Assembly (NCBI RefSeq): GCF_026342835.1
Contig: NZ_JAPEMI010000002.1
Location: 1,426,001 to 1,490,000 of the forward strand
Source: Streptomyces sp. NBC_00154
Lineage (GTDB): Bacteria > Actinomycetota > Actinomycetes > Streptomycetales > Streptomycetaceae
Direction: 5' to 3'
Length of the DNA stretch: 64,000 nucleotides
The number at the start of each line of letters is the position of its first letter. The first letter of the stretch is position 1. Positions 34,587 to 42,744 of this stretch are shown one piece after another. The notes under the pieces are model-generated. The model saw only the letters and a program-made list of their open reading frames with translations. It was not told the origin of the DNA and ran no database searches. Made by a program: the position numbers and the translations under genes.

Positions 34587-35147
34587 ATGGGACACGGCGG
34601 GAATGTGATCGCGGAACTCACCACCGACCACCGTGAGGTCGACGGCCTGTTCGAGAGGATCGAGGCGCAGCCGGTCGGTGACAAGCAGCGCCGGAAGCTG
34701 GTCGATGAAGTGACCATGGAGCTGGTGCGCCACTCCGTCGCTGAGGAGATGTACCTGTACCCGGCGGTGCGTGAGCACGTCGAGGGCGGGGACGGGATCG
34801 CGGACAAGGAACTCGCCGATCACGCAGCGGTGGAACGGCATCTCAAGGAGCTGGAGGGTCTCGATGCGGATGACCCGCAGTTCGACCACCTGGTGGCGAA
34901 GCTGAAGCTCGAGGTGAGCGAGCACGTTCGCGATGAAGAGGAGAGGCTGTTCCCCCTCCTCGCCGCGGCGTGCACGCCCGAAGCGTTGGACGAATTGGGT
35001 GACAAGGTCCGCATGGCCAAGAAGATGGCGCCCACGCGCCCGCACCCCTCCGCTCCGGACACCCCGCCCGGCAACAAGCTGCTCGGCCCCGGCGTCGGGC
35101 TGGTCGACCGGGCCCGGGATTTGCTGACCGGACGCGGCAAGAGCTGA
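34587..35147 (+). CDS. Hemerythrin HHE-domain protein
   Basis: The 186-residue protein has the four-helix hemerythrin ligands: TDHREVDGLFERIE (His), HSVAEEMYLYP (His/Glu), DHAAVERHLKELE (His) and HVRDEEERLFPLL (His/Glu). It should hold a diiron site that binds O2 or reacts with oxidants or NO. The C-terminal 50 residues are Pro-rich and flexible. The AAGGA region upstream is usable. It lies between the cold-shock gene and a decayed CBS gene. Confidence 0.92.
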   Translation: MGHGGNVIAELTTDHREVDGLFERIEAQPVGDKQRRKLVDEVTMELVRHSVAEEMYLYPAVREHVEGGDGIADKELADHAAVERHLKELEGLDADDPQFDHLVAKLKLEVSEHVRDEEERLFPLLAAACTPEALDELGDKVRMAKKMAPTRPHPSAPDTPPGNKLLGPGVGLVDRARDLLTGRGKS

Positions 35148-35178
35148 ACACCTCACAGGCCCTACCGCACGGGAAATT

Positions 35179-35445
35179 ATGACCGAGGGCGCGGAATGTA
35201 TCGGCGCGGAGGAGCAGGTCCTCCTCGCGGCCCGGAAGATACCCGAGATGGGCGTCGGCGCGCTGCCGATCTGCGGCACCGACGACAAGCTCAAGGGCGT
35301 CCTCATCGATCGTGACATCGTGATCAAGGTCCTGGGAGCGGGCAAGGATCCCGCGTCGACCAACGCGGGTGAGCTCAGGGTGAAGCCGTAACGATCGGCG
35401 CCGACGACGACGCCGCCGAGATCATGTGCACCATGGCCCGGTTTC
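35179..35445 (+). pseudogene. CBS-domain protein, truncated and shifted
   Basis: ATG 35179 starts TEGAECIGAEEQVLLAARKI, then GVGALPICGTDDKLKGVLID and RDIVIKVLGAGKDP: the first CBS motif of the two-CBS family. After LRVKP there is an early TAA. The beginning of the second CBS motif (TIGADDDAAEIM) follows in another frame and then ends. The usual N-terminal leader and second half are missing. From about 35446 the sequence is DUF2071. Confidence 0.65.
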
Positions 35446-35870
35446 GACGTTCACCGAAACCAATGTGCGAACTTATGCACGCCTGCCGGACGGCAAGGAC
35501 GGCTTGTGGTTCCTCCATCGACGTCAGTAATCCGGTCATGCTGGCAGCCCGCGCGATCGGTGGCCCGTACCACGTGGGGAACCTGAGATCAGAACGGACG
35601 GCCCCGTCATCCATTAGGCGAACGACGCGGCGGCGGCCCCCGCTACCGGCTCACAGTACGTACCGGTTCTCCGGTCGAGGGGACCGAACTGGACGTCTGG
35701 CTGACGTCACGATGGCGGTCCACCATTATCGATCTGCAGGAGAACCTCGCCACGAGCGCGGGCCTTTCCGCTCCTGTCGGGGAACCCATCGTTCATTTCT
35801 CATCCGGGGTCGGGCCCGTACGGAGCGGAGCGACCCGGCTGGTAACCCTGGCTTCATTCAGGCCCGAGTC
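35446..35870 (+). pseudogene. DUF2071 (YqjF-like) protein remnant
   Basis: Pieces of one family occur in several frames: TFTETNVRTYARLPDGKDGL, then IDVSNPVMLAARAIGGPYHV, then RYRLTVRTGSPVEGTELDVW and ENLATSAGLSAPVGEPIVHF. Together they cover the C-terminal two-thirds of DUF2071 proteins with at least two frame changes and a deletion. Clearly non-functional. Confidence 0.6.
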
Positions 35871-36109
35871 GGCGGCTCGGTCTCGTGCTCGTAGTTCGCG
35901 AAGGCCACGCCGGTAGCGAAGAACGTCGACGACCACCCGCCGACGAAAATGCCCGAGCGGTCCGCACGAGCACGAGCCACCCCAAGGGGCTCGACCTTCA
36001 TCGACCCGAACCCGAACCAAGAGGCGACGCACAAGCCGATCGAGAGAAAGCCGGCGCAGTGGGCGTGCTCGGACTTCAGGCCCCTTTAATGCACCACCTT
36101 GACGATCAT
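35858..36109 (-). pseudogene. Small membrane protein (duplicated gene, decayed copy)
   Basis: On the minus strand ATG 36109 starts IVKVVH and then meets TAA at codon 8. Downstream the frame continues GLKSEHAHCAGFLSIGLCVA, MKVEPLGVARA and FATGVAFANYEHETEPP, matching the intact copy at 33305-33556. It belongs to inverted-repeat copy B (about 35820-36240). Confidence 0.75.
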
Positions 36110-36429
36110 GGCTGTCCAGGGGGAGGGAGGTCAGCGTCGCGCAGGAGGTCACCCGCCGCATCTGGGGGACACGGCGAAGCCCTCGCCATATGTCTGGGGT
36201 GCAAGCTCGCAGTACTCGGCGCGCGCTGCGACAAAGCCCCCGACAGCGGTCGGACGCGCTTCTGTGCTCGTGTGTGGTCCGGCGGCCGGCCCCAGATCCC
36301 GGGCTGCGGTCGCAGCGAGACGCGGACCGCATGACGAACACCACGGTCAGGGAGTGCTTTGCGTCATACGATCCCCACCCAGCCGGGCAGTAGCGTGCGC
36401 ACGCGATCCACGCTCGATCGGAGTCCTCG

Positions 36430-36957
36430 ATGCCCGCAGATCTCTCCCCGCTCATCGCCGCCACTACGCAGTGGCTGACGCGCGCTTTCCCGGCCGCCGA
36501 CGGCGCGTTCGCGGCTGTTCTGTCCGAGGCACAGGCGCGCCAGGCCGTCACTGTCGCCGCGTGGCTGCGTTACCCGACAGCCATGGACGCAGCCTTGGTG
36601 ATGATGGCCGGCCCCGGTGGATCCGCACGGCTCGACTGGATTGCCGGAGCGCACGTGCCCGACGAAGCCGACACCGAGGACTGGGCCTGGCGGAGCTGGG
36701 TGGATGAGGTCGTCGCCAGCTGGGCAGCCTGCCTGCTCGCTGCCCCCAATGCGGCCAAGGAGGCGGTGGAAGCCGTTGCCCACAGCGAGCACACTGCCGT
36801 CGGGCCTGTCGAATTCCGGCGTCTGACGGCGCCGGATGCCCACGATATGTCGGCTGCACCCCTACTGCGCCACCCGGAGCTGCTGCAGCCGATAGCCGCT
36901 CTGTATCACGCCGGCCTCATCGACCGGCTCCGCCTCGGCCCAGCCCTGGCCTGCTGA
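36430..36957 (+). CDS. Hypothetical soluble protein
   Basis: The 175-residue protein begins PADLSPLIAATTQWLTRAFP. It is Ala- and Trp-rich and mainly helical (AVLSEAQARQAVTVAAWLRY, SWVDEVVASWAACLLAAPNA), with an HPELLQPIAALYHAGLIDRL end. It has no membrane segment or known motif. Consistent streptomycete codon use over the whole length and the lack of any competing frame support it as a real gene. Function unknown. Confidence 0.55.
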   Translation: MPADLSPLIAATTQWLTRAFPAADGAFAAVLSEAQARQAVTVAAWLRYPTAMDAALVMMAGPGGSARLDWIAGAHVPDEADTEDWAWRSWVDEVVASWAACLLAAPNAAKEAVEAVAHSEHTAVGPVEFRRLTAPDAHDMSAAPLLRHPELLQPIAALYHAGLIDRLRLGPALAC

Positions 36958-37196
36958 GGACACTGCCGCTCGTCCACGCCCTCGCGGACCACGCCCTTTC
37001 CACGGGACAAGGAGCGCGGCGAGACGACCGTGGCGGAGACTCGGCGGCGGGTGCGTCGCCCACCGCGCCCGGAGCAGCGGTCTGCGCCATCGGCTGTCGC
37101 GTTGGCCTGCTTGGTTCCCTCCCTTTGAGCGCTGGCCATCTCGTCCCTGTGGGTAGGCGGGCGGCTGGGTTCGGAGACGGGTACTGGCGCCGTCAG

Positions 37197-38507
37197 TCAG
37201 GCGCCGTCGTCGTCAGCGGGCTGTTCGGCCCATGCGGAGGCAATCGTCTCCGGGGCGGTGGAGGGGGGCAGGCCCGCGAGTGCCTGCAGCTGGCTGGGTC
37301 GGTAGGGGGTTGGGCCGTACCACTCCACGAGCATCACGGTGGCGTCATCATTGAGGCGGCCGTGGTGGTAATCCAGGTGGTGGCCGATCAGCCGGCGCAG
37401 GGTTTCCGGGACGGGGAGGTCGTCGGCGTGGTGACGAATGAGGAAGTCGGTCAGGCCGTTGAGGCCGAATTCCTGACCTTCTCGGTTGCGCGCTTCGGTG
37501 ATGCCGTCGGTGTAGAGCACCAGGCGGTCCCTGGGTTCCAGCTGGACGCGGCGTAGGGTGCCGGGCCGGTCCAGCCCGGTTCCCATGGGGGGAGCGGGCG
37601 GGCAGGACAGGTGCACGAGGGTACGGTTGCCGCGGATGACGACCGGGACGTGGTGGCCGTAGTTCGTCCAGGTCAGTACGCCGGTGGCCAGGTGAAGGTC
37701 GGCCAAGATGCCCGTGACGTAACGGCTGCCCGCAAATTGCTCGGTCAGGACCTCACCGACGCCTTCCGCTGTCTGCAGAAGGTCAGAACCCTGGCGGCGG
37801 TGATTGCGAGCGACCGCCACCGCGAGGCTCGCGGTCAATCCGGCGGCGGTGTCGTGTCCCATGGCGTCGAAGACAGACAGATGCACGGTCTCCCCGGTCA
37901 GGGCGTAGTCGAAAGCATCTCCGCTCACTTGGTAGGCCGGTTCCATAATCGCACTGATCAAGACACGGTCGGTGGCGAAAGTTCGCGGCGGCACCAGCTG
38001 CCATTCCATCTCGGCGGCTACTTCCAACCTCCGACGGCGGACCAACCGGGAGTACGAGTCGCTCGTGTCACGCTTGCTCACCAGAAGAAGGGCGACCAAT
38101 CCGGCGAGCCTGTTCAGATCCTCATCCGCCTCGACCTGTGCGCCCGGCACGCCGACCCGGAGCACCCCCAGACGCTCGGTGCCGTTCAGCAGCGGGACCC
38201 ACCACTGGCCCTTCGCAGAAGCCGAGGCCGGAAAGGCCTTTCCCAGTTGGAAGGCCCGCCCCGCCACGGTCCCTTCAACGGACAACTCAGCCGGTACGTC
38301 GGCGCCACCGGGGCCGAGGTCAACGTTGCCGGCCAGCAGGTACAGCCGATCCTGTTGCAGATCTGCCAGATAGATCAGCACCTGAGGCCAGCCCACCCCG
38401 GCAGCGTGCGACGCCACCGTGCCGGGCAGCTGCTCCAAAGTCATCAGATGACTCGCAGCGATCAGCTCTGTCAGCACCCGTGCACGCGCCGCTTCCGCGC
38501 TGTTCAT
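37197..38507 (-). CDS. GAF-like plus SpoIIE/PP2C serine phosphatase
   Basis: The 436-residue protein has an N-terminal GAF-like sensor region (about 10-150), then a PP2C SpoIIE catalytic domain: VSGDAFDYALTGETVHLSVF, DAMGHDTAAGL (metal Asp), LYTDGITEARN and LNDDATVMLVEW. Proteins of this kind dephosphorylate anti-sigma-factor antagonists and so control stress sigma factors of the SigB/SigH type in Streptomyces. A partner kinase or antagonist is not nearby. The regulatory signal sensed by the GAF region is unknown. Confidence 0.9.
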   Translation of the reverse strand: MNSAEAARARVLTELIAASHLMTLEQLPGTVASHAAGVGWPQVLIYLADLQQDRLYLLAGNVDLGPGGADVPAELSVEGTVAGRAFQLGKAFPASASAKGQWWVPLLNGTERLGVLRVGVPGAQVEADEDLNRLAGLVALLLVSKRDTSDSYSRLVRRRRLEVAAEMEWQLVPPRTFATDRVLISAIMEPAYQVSGDAFDYALTGETVHLSVFDAMGHDTAAGLTASLAVAVARNHRRQGSDLLQTAEGVGEVLTEQFAGSRYVTGILADLHLATGVLTWTNYGHHVPVVIRGNRTLVHLSCPPAPPMGTGLDRPGTLRRVQLEPRDRLVLYTDGITEARNREGQEFGLNGLTDFLIRHHADDLPVPETLRRLIGHHLDYHHGRLNDDATVMLVEWYGPTPYRPSQLQALAGLPPSTAPETIASAWAEQPADDDGA

Positions 38508-38679
38508 CGACGAATACCCTTCTCAACGGCAGAGAGAGCCGCGCTACTGACGGCACCACCAGCTCCTTTCCGGCTCCGGCGCCCTGCTGTTCGACCGCGC
38601 AGACTCATCCGAGCCGCATGACTAGCCCACGCCGCGACGGCAACGCGACGCTCGTCAAGGCCCTCGACCATCGTCACCT

Positions 38680-39543
38680 TCACTGGCTGTACGCACTGGA
38701 GCCCCTCTCCGATCGCCGGAGCCCGGCGTTCGCCTCTGTGCTGCGATGGCGCGAGGGCCGCCAGGTCGCGATAAGGGCCGCTGCCAACAGGAGTTCAGCG
38801 ATATCACCGCCGTAGTACATGATCTCCGCGCCGCCCTGCACCTGGCTGATGGGTGCGTGCACGTCGATGAGGAATCCTCCGTACATGAGCTGGGAGATCG
38901 TCGCGTGCGTGGCGATGGCGACCCCGAGGGTCACCAGGCGGGCCGGCACGCTGGGTTGGAAGGGGGCCGGATCGGGGGTGGCGATGACGTAAACGAACAG
39001 GCAGCCCGACAGGAGGAAATGGGCGTGCATGAGCCAGTGCAGGCCCGGCCGATCCATCGTTGCGTTGTAGAGCGGCGTGAAATACAGCACCACGAGAGTT
39101 CCGGTACTCAGCACCAGCGCGGAGACCGGATGGCCCACTATGTGCACGGGCGGGCTGCGCAGCAGGCCAGACAGATGCCGGGCGTGCGCAGCGGGCAGAG
39201 TCCGCAACAACAGGGTCCCCGGCGCGCCGAGAACCAAGCAGAGGGGCGCGTACATGCCGATGAGCAGGTGCTGCGCCATGTGCCCGCGGAAGTCTCCGTG
39301 GGCGAACGTGGACATGGGCGGGAGTAGAGCTACGCCGAGCAGGACGCATCCGGTCAGGAAGCTCCCCGCCCGCCACCGCCTCCACCCCTGCGTGGGATTT
39401 CGCCCACGCGCCCAGTGGGTGAGGAGGAGGTAGGTGCCAGCGAGCAGAAGCACGGCCGCGAGGGGCAGCAGGACCTCCCACGCCCCGCCACCCCCACCGC
39501 GGCCGCCGTGACCATGCACGTGGTGCATGTCACCGCCGCCCAT
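38680..39543 (-). CDS. CtaG-family cytochrome c oxidase assembly-like membrane protein
   Basis: The 287-residue protein has about eight membrane helices and the caa3-type CtaG hallmarks: PPMSTFAHGDFRGHMAQHLL with conserved His, HWLMHAHFLLSGCLFVYVIA and ATHATISQLMYGG. CtaG proteins help insert copper into cytochrome oxidase. The N-terminus is His/Gly-rich (MHHVHGHGGRGGG), which could bind metal. ATG 39543 overlaps the stop of the DUF2243 gene as ATGA, so the two are translationally coupled. Confidence 0.88.
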   Translation of the reverse strand: MGGGDMHHVHGHGGRGGGGGAWEVLLPLAAVLLLAGTYLLLTHWARGRNPTQGWRRWRAGSFLTGCVLLGVALLPPMSTFAHGDFRGHMAQHLLIGMYAPLCLVLGAPGTLLLRTLPAAHARHLSGLLRSPPVHIVGHPVSALVLSTGTLVVLYFTPLYNATMDRPGLHWLMHAHFLLSGCLFVYVIATPDPAPFQPSVPARLVTLGVAIATHATISQLMYGGFLIDVHAPISQVQGGAEIMYYGGDIAELLLAAALIATWRPSRHRSTEANAGLRRSERGSSAYSQ

Positions 39544-40106
39544 CAGACACGCCGCCCGGCACCCTCAGGGGTGTCGGTGGCGTCGGGGTCGAAGGGCTGA
39601 CCGCTGCGCTGCAGGAGGTAGCCGCCGACGAGGAGGATGACGCCCAGGAGGAGGAAGCCCATGTCCCACCAGATCTGGTGGGGGCCGCCATGGACGTGGT
39701 GGATGCCGAGGATCTGGTGGTCCAGGAGACCCTCGACGATGTTGAACAGCCCCCAGCCCGCGAGGATCCACCCCCACAGCACACGGGAGGCCCACACCCT
39801 TCGCCGGCCGCGGGTCACGCGTTTGTACAGGATGGCCAGGCCCAGCAGGACCGCCACCCAGCAGACCGCGTGGAAGATGCCGTCCCATACGGTGTTCATT
39901 TCCAGCCCCGACACCGTGTTCGGTGAGTAGTACTTCACCCCGATCCGGTCGTCGTTGGTGCTGGTCAGCATGTGGTGCCACTGAAGAAGCTGGTGCAACA
40001 GGATGCCGTCGACGAACCCGCCTAGCCCCATCCCCAGCACAATCCCCGGTAACTGAATGCTCCTGGGCGCGGTGCCCGCCTGCACCTCACGTGTGCTGGT
40101 GGCCAT
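39543..40106 (-). CDS. DUF2243 membrane protein
   Basis: ATG 40106 follows GAGGAGA. The 187-residue protein has four helices and the family motif LGMGLGGFVDGILLHQLLQW with HHML, and DHQILGIHHVHGGPHQIWWD, histidine patterns that suggest heme or copper association. DUF2243 genes are often paired with ctaG-like genes, as here, so a shared role in respiratory metal handling is likely but unproven. Confidence 0.9.
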   Translation of the reverse strand: MATSTREVQAGTAPRSIQLPGIVLGMGLGGFVDGILLHQLLQWHHMLTSTNDDRIGVKYYSPNTVSGLEMNTVWDGIFHAVCWVAVLLGLAILYKRVTRGRRRVWASRVLWGWILAGWGLFNIVEGLLDHQILGIHHVHGGPHQIWWDMGFLLLGVILLVGGYLLQRSGQPFDPDATDTPEGAGRRV

Positions 40107-40319
40107 CGTCCGTCTCCTCTCCGTGGACGCGCGAAAACTGAGCCGCAATCATCACGTGTTCCCGGCTCCGCGCCACCCATCACGAAATTCATTCCTCGCA
40201 GGCCGCCGAACGGCGTTCACCTGCCTTGGCAGTCATCAGGCCCAGTACACCGTGGAAGACTTCCACCGAGGCCAAAGACGACAAGGAAAAGGCGTGTCGC
40301 GCCGCTCACGGTCAAGACC

Positions 40320-40468
40320 GCGGCGGCCATGAGCCCGGCCGATTCGTCGAGAGTGGGAACTCCGGCCAGACCTCTGGGCGTCCAGTGGACGCGGCAGGCC
40401 AGTCCCGGAGTGCTGCCAGGTTCGGCAAACGGGTCGAGCCCATCGAGCAGGATGGTCGGAGTCTCCGT
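40320..40468 (-). pseudogene. Thioredoxin-like (alkylmercury-lyase-associated) fragment
   Basis: The minus strand reads PTILLDGLDPFAEPGSTPGL, ACRVHWTPRGLAGVPTLDES. The pattern TxLLDGxDPFAxPG...SLxCRLY-TxxGLxGxP is the C-terminal half of a small thioredoxin-like family found with organomercurial and redox genes. The N-terminal CxxC-type part was not found. The rest of 40107-40670 holds nothing clear. Confidence 0.45.
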
Positions 40469-40670
40469 GAAACCGCTCCGTGTACTGCCGTGTGATCACG
40501 CGGGTAGCGACGGCCGTGCCAGCGATTTCCATCGCGACAGCCGTGAGGAAGGACCCACCTTCCGGCGACGGATGCGCGGTGGGACCGGATGCCGCGGGCA
40601 GGAGTGGCAGTCGGACGTGGATCGGCTGAAGCTGGTGAGAGAGCTTTCTGTCGAAGGCGGTGGCACGAGC

Positions 40671-40871
40671 ATGCGAGGCACTTCAGCAGGGAGGACCGCT
40701 GAGGTTCAGCCATGGCCCGGCAGAATTCTGTGTTTGCCCGGCGTATACCGCCCGCAGGCCGACAGTTCCTTGCTGGCTGCCGCAATGCAGCGTGAGGGCA
40801 TCGGGCCGGGCATGGATGTGCTGGACCTCTGCACGGGCAGCGGCGTACTGGCGCTGTCCCTCCCCTCGTAG
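40671..40871 (+). pseudogene. HemK/PrmC-like methyltransferase N-terminal fragment
   Basis: The frame reads PGRILCLPGVYRPQADSSLL then MDVLDLCTGSGVLALSLPS and stops. GVYRPxADSxLL followed by DLCTGSG is the start of HemK2/PrmC-type class I methyltransferases. Homology ends where the IS3 sequence begins, so the gene was cut by that insertion. The 3' half is not seen on the far side of the element. Confidence 0.65.
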
Positions 40872-40904
40872 CGTGAAGACTGTGACTGCTGGGGAAGTTG
40901 GGTC

Positions 40905-41210
40905 ATGGCAGAGCAGCGTCGGAAGTTCGAGCCGGAGTTTCGTGAGGGTGCGGTCCGGATCGTGATGGAGACGGGGAAACCGATCGCGCAGGTCGCGAGG
41001 GATCTGGGCGTCGGCGAGGGGACTTTGGGGACGTGGGTGAGCAGAGCCAGGAAGGCGTCCGAGAGCGCGAAATCGGGCGGGCTGAGCGAGTCAGAGCGTG
41101 AGGAACTGCGGCGTTTGCACAGGCAGGACGCCGAGAAGCTGAAGCGGATCAAGGAGCTTGAGATGGAGCGCGATGTCCTCAAGCGATGCATGGTCCTCTG
41201 GGCGAAGTAG
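40905..41210 (+). CDS. IS3-family transposase OrfA
   Basis: The 101-residue protein has a homeodomain-like HTH (FREGAVRIVMETGKPIAQVA, RDLGVGEGTLGTWVSRARKA) followed by the leucine-zipper helix typical of OrfA (LRRLHRQDAEKLKRIKELEM, ERDVLKRC). Its end overlaps orfB by 25 bp in the -1 frame, consistent with the programmed -1 frameshift of this family that makes the OrfAB fusion. Confidence 0.92.
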   Translation: MAEQRRKFEPEFREGAVRIVMETGKPIAQVARDLGVGEGTLGTWVSRARKASESAKSGGLSESEREELRRLHRQDAEKLKRIKELEMERDVLKRCMVLWAK

Positions 41211-42157
41211 CCGAGAAGACGCCGGCCGAGCTGGCCGCGTTCATCGGTGACCAGAGGACCGAGTACGACATCCCACACCGCACCGCCTGCCGGGCCTTGC
41301 GGGTCAGTGAGTCGTGGTTCTACAAGTGGCGCGAGAGGCCGCCCACCCGCCGTGAGCTGCGCAGACAACAGCTTGAAGAGGAGGTCAGAAATATCTTCAA
41401 GGACTCCGGCGGCACCTACGGATTGCCGAAGATCTTCATCCTGCTGGTTCGCAAGGGCTGGCGGATCTCGGTGAACACCGTCGCGAAGCTGACGGCCGAA
41501 CTCGGCCTCGTTGCCCGTGTGGTGAAGCGCCGCAAGGGCCTGACCAGGCAGGGCAAGCGGCCGGCCGCCCCGGACTTCGTGCGGCGGGACTTCACGGCCG
41601 ACGAGCCGGATCTCGTCTGGGCCGGCGACATGACCGAGATCGTCACCGGCGAGGGCAAGCTCTACCTCGCCACCGTCATCGACCTCTTCTCACGCCGCCT
41701 GCTTGGCTACGCGATGGCCGCACAGCATGATGCCTGCCTGGTCGTCGCCGCCCTGAACATGGCAGGGGCCACCCGCGGCGGGGACGTACGAGGCGTTCCA
41801 CACCGACCGCGGCTCGGAAGGCGGATTCAACCGGTCGTCGCAACACCGGTTGAATCCGCCGAATATACGTCTCGGAAGTTCGGCCGGGCCTGTCGCAAGC
41901 TGGGCGTTTTCCAGTCCATGGGCAGAGTCGGATCTTGCTTCGACAACGCCGTGAGCGAGGCGTTCAACAGCGTGCTCAAGGTCGAGTACGTCCACTGGCA
42001 CACCTTCGCGACCCGGGCCGAAGCCCGCATGAAGGTTTCCACCTGGATCGCCGACTTCTACAACACCCGTCGGCTCCACAGCATTTGCGGCTTCAAGAGC
42101 CCGATCGACTACGAACGCGAGCACCGGACCGGCCTCACCACGGGGCTGGCCGCATAG
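41186..42157 (+). pseudogene. IS3-family transposase OrfB, disrupted
   Basis: The N-terminal HTH_21 region (YDIPHRTACRALRVSESWFY) and the first DDE Asp (DLVWAGDMTEIVTGEGKLYL) are intact. In the middle, HTDRGSE with the second Asp is out of frame, because a small lesion near 41785 and a 41-bp hairpin insertion (41820-41860) cancel each other. The end (EYTSRKFGRACRKLG, SCFDNAVSEAFNSVLKVEYV with Glu) is back in frame. About 25 foreign residues replace the second catalytic segment, so the enzyme should be inactive. Confidence 0.85.
41820..41860. repeat. 41-bp hairpin insertion with 3-bp direct repeats
   Basis: Perfect 16-bp arms GGCGGATTCAACCGGT and ACCGGTTGAATCCGCC surround a 9-base loop. The unit splits the conserved HTDRGSE/YTS codons of orfB and is bracketed by GAA at 41817-41819 and 41861-41863. 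Removing it with one GAA restores the expected protein sequence at the joint. Confidence 0.75.
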
Positions 42158-42221
42158 AGGAAGTCTCCACACTCGCTGGGGATTGACAAAACTCGGGTCC
42201 GGCACAACTTCTGTGGAACCG

Positions 42222-42644
42222 TCAGGCTGCGTGACCGGCTGCCATGGCGTTGGTGAGCTGGATGACAGGATCGCCGGCCGTCCGGTGTTGGGACTGATCC
42301 GTCGGCCAGGTCGAGAACCCGTCATCAGCCCACCGGGGAACCACGTGGAAGTGCAAATGAGGGACCGACTGCTCGGAGCCGGGGCCGCTGGCGCTGAGGA
42401 TGTTCACGCCTCCAGCCTTCAATGCAGTCCGCATGGCTCCGGAGAGGCGCTGGACCAGCGCCATGGTCTCGGCCAGTACCTCCGGCGGCGTATCGAAGAT
42501 GTCCACGTAGTGGGATGTCGGAATCACCAGGGCGTGCCCCGGCGCGAGTGGATCAAGTGGAGCGAAGGCAGCTACCGTGGGGCCGCGGAATATCCAACGA
42601 GCCGAGTTTTCGCTGATCAAGCAGCAGAACACACAGGTCATACG
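42222..42644 (-). CDS. HIT-family nucleotide hydrolase/transferase
   Basis: ATG 42644 gives a 140-residue protein. CVFCCLI near the start matches the zinc-type CxxC of HIT proteins, and VPHLHFHVVPR is the histidine triad (His95, 97, 99). It probably hydrolyses an adenosine dinucleotide or aminoacyl-AMP in the cytosol. A longer reading from 42740 adds residues unlike the family. It follows the IS3 element convergently. Confidence 0.88.
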   Translation of the reverse strand, partial: RMTCVFCCLISENSARWIFRGPTVAAFAPLDPLAPGHALVIPTSHYVDIFDTPPEVLAETMALVQRLSGAMRTALKAGGVNILSASGPGSEQSVPHLHFHVVPRWADDGFSTWPTDQSQHRTAGDPVIQLTNAMAAGHAA

Positions 42645-42744
42645 GCCTGACGTTGCCAGAACCGGGCGGTGCTCACCAGCCAATTCCTTCGCCCGGATGA
42701 CACAGGACTTCGGAGTGACCGGGCAGTCGCGCAATGCCACAGGC

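Larger units (their letters stand above)
40872..42185 (+). mobile_element. IS3-family insertion element (boundaries approximate)
   Basis: Two overlapping genes, orfA and orfB, define the element. Both ends carry a related block (GAAGACTGTGACTGCTGGGG at the left, GAAGTCTCCACACTCGCTGG at the right), but I could not establish exact inverted repeats or a target duplication. The left end interrupts a methyltransferase gene. The orfB gene is damaged by a 41-bp hairpin insertion. Confidence 0.75.
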
